Source of the DNA: JAXMBX01 sp046349635
Lineage (GTDB): Bacteria; Planctomycetota; Planctomycetia; Planctomycetales; Planctomycetaceae
DNA: 64,000 nucleotides
Reading direction: 5' to 3'
Assembly (NCBI GenBank): GCA_046349635.1
Contig: JAXMBX010000012.1
Span: forward strand, 36,935 to 100,934
In this document: positions 58,592 through 64,000 of the stretch, piece after piece
How positions within the stretch are numbered: the stretch's first letter is position 1
How the letters are laid out: every line of letters begins with the position of its first letter
Translations under genes and position numbers: made by a program
Notes under the pieces: model-generated
Databases searched by the model: none
What the model saw: the letters and a program-made list of their open reading frames with translations, nothing else
What the model was told of the DNA's origin: nothing

Positions 58592-61500
58592 TCAGGACGA
58601 AGCTCCGCGGCGGGAATGTTTCGGCCTCGTGAAATGTCTGGTAATAAGTTTTACCCACGAGGGTGCCGCTGTCATTGATGCGGACGACGGTGCAACTGGG
58701 ACAGGGGATACAATCGAGGCAGTGGAAGCGCCCACCGATCCCCAACTCCCCACGATCGGCTTATCTGTGGAATTTCCGAAACGATAGACGAGGTCGCTCG
58801 CATTGTCCCATTTGTGGTTTCCATTCTGGTCGATATAGAACACCCCGCTGCGGAAAGTTCCCACATCCCATTTTCCATCACTATTCCAATCCCCTGAGGT
58901 CGGCAAGTCTGTGGTATTCCCGAAACGGAACGAAATATCCGAGACACCTTCCCATTTCCGGCTTCCATTCTGGTCCAGAAAGAATGTGCCGCTTCTGAAG
59001 GTGCCGACATCCCATTTTCCGTCTCCATTCCAGTCACCCGTGATGGGAATATCTGTGGGGTTGCCAAACAGGAAAGAAACATCTGAAGCACTCTCCCATT
59101 TACGGCTCCCATTCAGGTCCAGGTAAAATCTACCGCTTCGAAATATTCCCACATCAGTTTTTCCATCCCCATTCCAATCTCCAGTGATTGGGATGTCACT
59201 AGCAATCCCGAATACGAAGGAAACATCTGATGCGCCTTCCCACTTCCGACTTCCATTTAAATCGAGGTAAAATGTCCCGTTACGGAATGTTCCTATGTCC
59301 GTTTTCCCGTCCCCATTCCAGTCCCCCGTGATCGGAATGTCAGTGGGATTCCCAAAAATGAAGTACGCATCATTGGAGTTGCCGTTCCAGGCACCGTTGC
59401 GATTCACATCTTCGTAAACACCGCCATTGCGAAACACACCAATTGAATTTGGAATTTGTGGCTGAAACTCGAACGCTCCCATATCCACCGCTTTTCCATA
59501 GATGCGCTTGTAACCCGTACCTCTCTGGTCGGTCGCGGGAACGGAGTTGGCCGGAGGATTGAACGGTCCATCAAATTCGACGATATATCCGTAGCGATTG
59601 TGGTTGGTTTGAACCGCGTAGCCCGAATCCTGCTCGTTATTCCAAGACCAGATTGAGTCTTTGGTCCAATAATGGACGTACGGCCATAGGGGAGTTCCCT
59701 GGAAATTTGGCTCAGAGGATGCCCAGTTTGTATAGGAGACCGGCTCTCCCGTTACCCACTCGAAATTAGCGGTCTGAGTTTTCGCATAGAGGCCGATCCA
59801 CGCCGACTTTGAATCTGTCGCGCCATCACCCGGCAGTCCGAAGAGACGTAATTGACTTTCGTATTGCTGCTGTAAAAACGCGTTCTCGCCCGACGAAGTC
59901 ACGGTGACAAGATGCCCTTGAGACCCGGCAAATGTCGAAGCGGCTGCCGCTGCTGCCGCATCAGTCCAAGAGAAACTGTTGAGACTCGAAGACGGCATCA
60001 CCAGCTGGTAGTAATGGCCATTGCCACCTGACGCGGTGGTCCACTGTCGGAGTCCATTAGGATCTGCCAAAACGTCTTTGCCAGCATTCAAGGCAGGGCT
60101 TCCCGGAAGTAATGCATGTGTTTTCGTTGGTCCGCCATTGTTGGCCAAGGGGCCTAATAACGGGTCGATCGGGACAGTATTCGTACCAATCAGGTTGCCT
60201 TGAGCGTCTGGCGTGCCGACAGCCGCGGCGACAAGCGCTGTTCCAAGATTGTTGCCAATCAGACTGGATTGGACAGACAGGCTCGTAGTGCCGGGACGAA
60301 TATCAGGATGTCCGCTGACATCAGAGTTCTTGGCCACGATTGAATTGTGTGCGATCAGAACAAGCTTTGCGAATACCCCACCACCATCAATGCCAGACTG
60401 ATTGTTGGCGATTGTACTGTTTTTCAGTTCAACCAGTCTATCGCCATAAATGCCTCCCCCCGACCCGACGGCTGAATTCCCTGAGACTGTACTGTCGATC
60501 AAAGTGATCGCATCCAGGGCGGCAACACCTCCTCCTCGCTGGTCCGAGGAAAGACTGGAATCAAACGGTCCTTCATATTCAACGATGTACCCGTATCGGT
60601 TGTGGTTATCCGTAACCCCGTATCCCGCGTTCGCGTCATTGTTCCAGGTCCAGCCCGAGTCCCGAGTCCAGTAATGGACATACTGCCACCGCGGATCACC
60701 AAAGAAATTTGGCTCCGTGCTGGCCCAATCCGTATAGGAAAATGATTCATTCGTGACCCACTGGAAGGCTCCTGACGGTGTTGGCGCGAACAGGCCGATC
60801 CAGGCAAATGTCGAATCCGTTGGTCCGTTTCCTGGTGGAGCAACATAAGTCAATTGATCAGAAAAAGTCTGACCAAGAAAGTCATTCTCTCCGCTTGAAG
60901 TCACCGCGACGAGATGCCCTGCGGATCCCAAGTAGGTTGCCCCTGATGCAGCTGTATTTGCGTCGGTCCACGTGAAACTGCTGAGGTATGAGTCTGGCAT
61001 GACGAGCTGGTAATAGTGATCATTGCCGCCTGCAGAACTGACCCACTGTCGAATCGAATTGGGCAACGTTGTCGAATTGCCCGACACCGTGCTTTTGTTC
61101 AAAGTCAAACTGCCTGCGGTGTAAATCCCGCCCCCATCATGGACGGCGGAATTCCCGGCAACTGTACAGCTAGTCAGTTGCAGGCTTCCAGGAGAGAGTG
61201 ACCGAATTCCTCCACCATCTTCTCCGAGATTAAAGGTGCGCCCATTGCGAATGTCGAGGTTTTCGAGTGTGACGTCTCCCGCTGTGCTGCTGATATCGAT
61301 TACGCGAGACTTTGCCTGTGCGTCGATGATGGTGTTAGACAGAGTGGACCCACGAATCGTCACCGTCTCAGTGATCTGTAGCGCGCCTTGAGTCAGCAGT
61401 AGAGTGCCAGTCAGCCCGGGAGCAAAAACAATGATGTCCTGCCCTGCGCTTCCTGTAACTCCGTCTACAGTCGTATTGGTGTTCGCTGATTGCAGTGCCT

Positions 61501-61705
61501 CCCGAAGTGTCACCCCATCACCACTTCCAACAACATCATCGAGGCGAGTCACCGTAATGGTCGTCAGAAGCTGGCGAGCCTCAAGCAATTCGATGGCAGA
61601 TTGTGGGCCAAGACGCGGAATAGCTTTTCGTCGTACGTCACCTCGGACCACACACCCATTTGTCCAAGGCTCCGCCAAAATGGCTTTTTGTGAAAACAGG
61701 GACAT
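58592..61705 (-). CDS. Giant planctomycete surface protein: LEARQLL box, beta-helix, two C-type-lectin cassettes, 48-residue repeats
   Basis: The 1037-residue protein starts with a planctomycete box LEARQLL (residues 41-47), typical of large exported proteins. A parallel beta-helix (residues ~50-217, 385-551 and 715-745) has GDVTLENLDIRNGRTFNLG and repeated STVSGNS / GGGIYT turns. Two C-type-lectin-like domains (residues ~218-381 and ~552-714) share RQW, GHYYQLVMP, FxWTDA, GHLVxVTSSGEN, AWIGL, NWAS-EPNF, YVHYWTxDS, and NRYGYIVE. The C-terminal ~235 residues hold a 48-residue repeat with GDWNGDGKTD at 794, 842, 890 and 938, plus a degenerate fifth (GSW at 986). An AAGGAA site precedes the ATG. 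No frameshift is needed; the last ~50 residues are Ser/Pro/Val-rich and may be affected by an indel. Confidence 0.82.
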   Translation of the reverse strand: MSLFSQKAILAEPWTNGCVVRGDVRRKAIPRLGPQSAIELLEARQLLTTITVTRLDDVVGSGDGVTLREALQSANTNTTVDGVTGSAGQDIIVFAPGLTGTLLLTQGALQITETVTIRGSTLSNTIIDAQAKSRVIDISSTAGDVTLENLDIRNGRTFNLGEDGGGIRSLSPGSLQLTSCTVAGNSAVHDGGGIYTAGSLTLNKSTVSGNSTTLPNSIRQWVSSAGGNDHYYQLVMPDSYLSSFTWTDANTAASGATYLGSAGHLVAVTSSGENDFLGQTFSDQLTYVAPPGNGPTDSTFAWIGLFAPTPSGAFQWVTNESFSYTDWASTEPNFFGDPRWQYVHYWTRDSGWTWNNDANAGYGVTDNHNRYGYIVEYEGPFDSSLSSDQRGGGVAALDAITLIDSTVSGNSAVGSGGGIYGDRLVELKNSTIANNQSGIDGGGVFAKLVLIAHNSIVAKNSDVSGHPDIRPGTTSLSVQSSLIGNNLGTALVAAAVGTPDAQGNLIGTNTVPIDPLLGPLANNGGPTKTHALLPGSPALNAGKDVLADPNGLRQWTTASGGNGHYYQLVMPSSSLNSFSWTDAAAAAAASTFAGSQGHLVTVTSSGENAFLQQQYESQLRLFGLPGDGATDSKSAWIGLYAKTQTANFEWVTGEPVSYTNWASSEPNFQGTPLWPYVHYWTKDSIWSWNNEQDSGYAVQTNHNRYGYIVEFDGPFNPPANSVPATDQRGTGYKRIYGKAVDMGAFEFQPQIPNSIGVFRNGGVYEDVNRNGAWNGNSNDAYFIFGNPTDIPITGDWNGDGKTDIGTFRNGTFYLDLNGSRKWEGASDVSFVFGIASDIPITGDWNGDGKTDVGIFRSGRFYLDLNGSRKWESASDVSFLFGNPTDIPITGDWNGDGKWDVGTFRSGTFFLDQNGSRKWEGVSDISFRFGNTTDLPTSGDWNSDGKWDVGTFRSGVFYIDQNGNHKWDNASDLVYRFGNSTDKPIVGSWGSVGASTASIVSPVPVAPSSASMTAAPSWVKLITRHFTRPKHSRRGASS
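58751..59446 (-). repeat. 48-residue (144-bp) tandem repeat array
   Basis: Four near-identical repeats and a fifth degenerate copy have GDW at residues 794, 842, 890, 938 and GSW at 986: an exact period of 48 codons. Each copy reads FGNPTDIPITGDWNGDGKTD and then GTFRSGTFYLDLNGSRKWEG with small changes. The Asp/Asn/Gly-rich loop suggests calcium binding, as in FG-GAP/VCBS propellers. Confidence 0.85.
59564..60052 (-). repeat. C-type-lectin-like cassette 2 in the surface protein
   Basis: About 163 codons (residues 552-714) repeat the lectin-like fold between ADPNGL and the DQRGTGY element, which in related planctomycete proteins leads to an AVDMGAFE end. The insertion therefore interrupts a normal beta-helix end. 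Confidence 0.75.
60563..61054 (-). repeat. C-type-lectin-like cassette 1 in the surface protein
   Basis: About 164 codons (residues 218-381) encode a lectin-like fold inserted in the beta-helix between STVSGNSTTLPNS and DQRGGGV. It is clearly the paralogue of cassette 2, with almost the same residue order and length. Confidence 0.75.
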
Positions 61706-63262
61706 CGAATGTTCCTTGGCGATTTAAGATGCTCTGAGAGATTGCTCGGTCTAGAGCTTATCTGACTGATATGTTAGATGCAAGAAAAATGAAATCTATA
61801 CCGGCGGCTCGCACCCTGCTCTCGTTAGTCTGGGGACCCATGTAGCGCATCTAAAAGCAGGAGAGATCAAAACATGTCTTCCCCAATCGAATGGACGATC
61901 ATCGCGGGTAGTCACACGTTTACTCTACTCCGGCTACCTGTGTGCGCAGCACAAAAGGAGAGTCGAACTCGATCCCGATCGTTTTTTCCCAACGAGCCCG
62001 ATACGGCGGATCGACCGGCTCTAAAACCACCGCGCAACCACTCCCGTTTCTATTGAGAGGGAAACCTCGTCCCTCCACTGTTCACCGGTTCGACTGATCA
62101 CCTGCTCTCGCTCGAAGTGCCCATCGTGCACACATTTTTGGAATTCCTCAAAAACCTGTGCCGGTCTCTCCTGAGGATCCTCCTCCCCAGTTGCTTTCCA
62201 CCTCCGCGCCGGAACACCCCCGCCTCTCACCTCCTCCCCCCCGCGCCGCGACCGGCCACATCTCTTCCCTCTCCCCTCCCTCCATCGCCTTCACCCTCGC
62301 CCCTTGTCCGGAATCAACCGAGCCTGACCAGATGGGCAACTGGTCAATGTGAGGGCGATAGTCCTTCCTGCACGGGGGATAGTCTTTCCTCGCGCCGGGT
62401 GAGGAGTAGGAAAAAAACGTCTCTCAGTCCCCTCGCCGCTCTCCTCCTCTCCCCCGCAGCGCATGGCCGCGTCACCTTCCTGCAACTTCTCGATGACCGC
62501 ATCTGGAATCTCTTCCAACCCTTTCAGACACAACCCGGCCCGGCCCAAACCAACCCGCACGCCTCTTCCCTCAATCGAACCCCGCCCCTCGACTCCACCC
62601 TGTTCGAGCAGGACGTCCGCGCGTCAGACATCGACGGCATTGATCTCGCCGCAGTTCTCTCCGCAACCACCCCCCATTCTCCCCGCGATCTCCCACATCA
62701 GCCGCTGCTCGATCAACCCCGCAGCCCCCAACGCCCCTCGGCCGAACACCCCGCGCGAAAACATCCGTCCCAACGGCCACCCCGCACCCCGCATCCGAAA
62801 CGACGCCACCCCCGCATTGATCGTCTGCGAAACACACTCCTCCGCTCCGCCTCAGCCGCGCACCGGTTCCTGCGTGACCCGTTCGTTTCCCTCGCTTGCC
62901 TGTGGATTCGAACCATCCTCCACCAGGTGGCGAACTGGTTGACTCGCTTCTGGACCAACTCTTCCCGCGCCTCCTCCCCCTCCGTGCCGGTCAGGTCCCC
63001 CCGCAGCCTCACGCGGAGTCCTCAGACGAAAGACAACCGAGACAACCCTGCAAATCGAGCGGAATTGTGGCGTGGCTCGGGTTAGCTGTTCCTCGACGGA
63101 TTCGGGGGGATTCGGTTAAGATTCGGATTGGACCCCACAAACTGCGGTCGGTGATCACGGTGCCTCTCCGGTTTGCCGGAAACCGCCATTCGTCCAGCGC
63201 ATTTTGTGAACTGGTCCAGTACAGCTTTCGTATTCTTTGTCCCTTTGCCCGCCCTGGAAACC
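61706..63262. other. Unassigned region, pyrimidine-rich on the + strand
   Basis: About 1.56 kb without a supported gene. Near the left end, a minus-strand promoter candidate for the surface protein is TTGCAT (61778-61783 reverse) with TAAGCT (61755-61760 reverse), 17 bases apart. From about 62160 to 63000 the + strand is strikingly rich in C and T, with CCTCCTCCCC-type runs. Open frames on both strands exist there but they translate to low-complexity Pro/Ser/Arg or Gly/Arg protein without a recognised motif. I therefore call no gene. It may be a decayed gene, a spacer with an R-loop-prone bias, or real coding I cannot recognise. Confidence 0.5.
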
Positions 63263-63850
63263 ATGCAGATCGTTCCCTATCCCCACCCCGCTTTGCGGTG
63301 GAAATCCAAACCGGTCACCGAAATCAACGATTATCTCCGCAAGACCGTGCGGGAGATGTTCGACCTCATGTATGCAGCCCGGGGCATCGGCCTGGCCGCC
63401 AACCAGGTCGCCCTCCCCTGGCGGTTTTTCATCATCAACCTGACGGGAGACCCCGAACAGAAGGACGAGGAACTGGTCTTCATCAACCCCGAGATCATCA
63501 AGCGCAAGGGGAGCGTCGAGGACGAGGAGGGGTGCCTCAGTTTTCCGAAGCTGTATGCGAATGTCCGCCGCGCGGAGGAAATCGTCGTCGAGGCGTTCGA
63601 TCTGGACGGCCAGGGTTTCCAGATGACCCTGGACGAACTCGCCAGCCGGGCCATCCAGCACGAAACAGATCACCTGGACGGGATCCTGTTCACCGATAAA
63701 GTTTCGGACGGCGTGAAACGGGAACTGGAAGGGGTCATTTCGGACTTCGAAAGCCAGTTCCGCCAGAAGCAGGCCGCCGGTGAGGTTCCCACCGACGAGA
63801 CGCTGACACAGGAACTCCGCCGTCTGGAATCAGGCCCGCCGCGCGAGTGA
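63263..63850 (+). CDS. def: Peptide deformylase Def
   Basis: Def removes the formyl group from new proteins. From ATG 63263 (MQIVPYPHPALRWKS) the 195-residue protein has the three motifs: GIGLAANQ (residues 41-48), EGCLSFP (C91) and QHETDHLDG (H133, E134, H137), which bind the metal. The upstream in-frame extension to 63173 has no family support. It is followed 55 bases later by fmt, the enzyme that adds the formyl group, the classic def-fmt arrangement. Confidence 0.96.
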   Translation: MQIVPYPHPALRWKSKPVTEINDYLRKTVREMFDLMYAARGIGLAANQVALPWRFFIINLTGDPEQKDEELVFINPEIIKRKGSVEDEEGCLSFPKLYANVRRAEEIVVEAFDLDGQGFQMTLDELASRAIQHETDHLDGILFTDKVSDGVKRELEGVISDFESQFRQKQAAGEVPTDETLTQELRRLESGPPRE

Positions 63851-63905
63851 CCGAATCGAATAACAAAAACAGCAGAACGTCCGTACGAACAAAAGGATTG
63901 CCGAC

Positions 63906-64000
63906 GTGGCGTTGAAGATTGTGATGATGGGGACCGGGGACTTCGCAGTGCCGACATTTCGGGCGCTGCTCGAGAGTCCGCATCAGGTCGTGGGGTTATA
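63906..64000 (+). CDS. fmt: Methionyl-tRNA formyltransferase Fmt, 3' partial
   Basis: From the GTG at 63906 the frame reads MALKIVMMGTGDFAVPTFRA, matching the Fmt N-terminus (usually MRIVFMGTPDFAVP). An AAAAGGA site lies upstream. Only the first ~31 residues are in the window; the gene runs off the right edge. Adjacency to def supports the call. Confidence 0.88.
   Translation, partial: MALKIVMMGTGDFAVPTFRALLESPHQVVGL

Noticed and set aside
62895..62930. TTCGAAT-like T-loop on the minus strand
   Set aside because: The flanking five-base arms do not pair, and no cloverleaf can be drawn.
62117..63085. 322-codon + strand open frame in the pyrimidine-rich region
   Set aside because: It is Pro/Ser/Arg-rich without motif, and other frames are equally open there, so base composition alone can explain it. 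I left it unassigned.

Overview
The window looks like chromosomal DNA of a Planctomycetota bacterium, most likely of the order Planctomycetales. This is an inference from gene content: two DUF1501 proteins, a DUF1549/DUF1553 cytochrome-like protein, Tat-exported Gfo/Idh/MocA-type proteins, an SUMF1-domain lipoprotein, a TPR/FG-GAP/ASPIC-UnbV protein, a DMFA2-type protein, an McsA-McsB arginine-kinase pair, and a surface protein with an N-terminal LEARQLL box. The DNA is moderately GC-rich and genes lie on both strands in short runs. I found no rRNA, tRNA, CRISPR array, phage or transposon.

Layout. 0-7 kb: a 5'-truncated S1C protease fused to a SirB1-like domain, an enolase-superfamily enzyme, glgX and ispG. 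7-15.6 kb: a bestrophin-like channel, DUF1501, a CehA/McbA-type metallohydrolase, purK with an SDR, and a DMFA2-like protein. 15.9-17.5 kb: three tandem small heat-shock proteins. 17.5-24.3 kb: a minus-strand block with an FAD oxidoreductase, a CPBP protease, an HD-GYP-like regulator, ppk1 and arfB. 24.6-26.6 kb: a conserved hypothetical gene and two TatA-type genes behind a strong promoter-like sequence. 26.6-30.9 kb: an exported beta-sandwich protein and an eda / RidA-like / prpB cluster. 31-38 kb: two YkgJ proteins, HU, a small exported protein, pyrD, trpS and a Gfo/Idh protein. 38-44 kb: a PH-domain protein, an SUMF1 lipoprotein, trpE and mcsA-mcsB. 44-51 kb: DUF1501 with DUF1549/1553 (a typical planctomycete exported pair), the MEMO/AMMECR1 pair and a second Gfo/Idh protein. 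51-58.5 kb: the TPR/FG-GAP protein, sufU-sufS, an aminotransferase and a third YkgJ protein. 58.6-61.7 kb: a giant surface protein with two C-type-lectin-like cassettes and a 48-residue repeat array. 61.7-63.3 kb: a long unassigned pyrimidine-rich stretch. The window ends in def and the start of fmt.

The most important caveat is that at least fifteen genes carry one or more apparent frameshifts. They include ispG, trpS, glgX, ppk1, MEMO/AMMECR1 and DUF1501/1549. In each, the missing protein continues in another frame at the same place. Several of these genes are essential, so uncorrected indels in the assembly are the likelier cause. I annotate them as single genes and say where the frame breaks.

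Functional themes are: protein quality control (S1C protease, three Hsp20, McsA/McsB, ArfB, CPBP, peptide deformylase), Tat export (two TatA-type subunits and several twin-arginine cargo proteins), Fe-S biogenesis and use (SufU/SufS, IspG), storage polymers (GlgX, Ppk1), and large exported beta-rich proteins. No single locus stands out as a clear new defence or mobile system. The best leads are the lectin-cassette surface protein, the protease-LamG-SirB1 fusion, the prpB/RidA-like/eda cluster, and the MEMO-AMMECR1 pair with an in-frame duplication in its signature motif.
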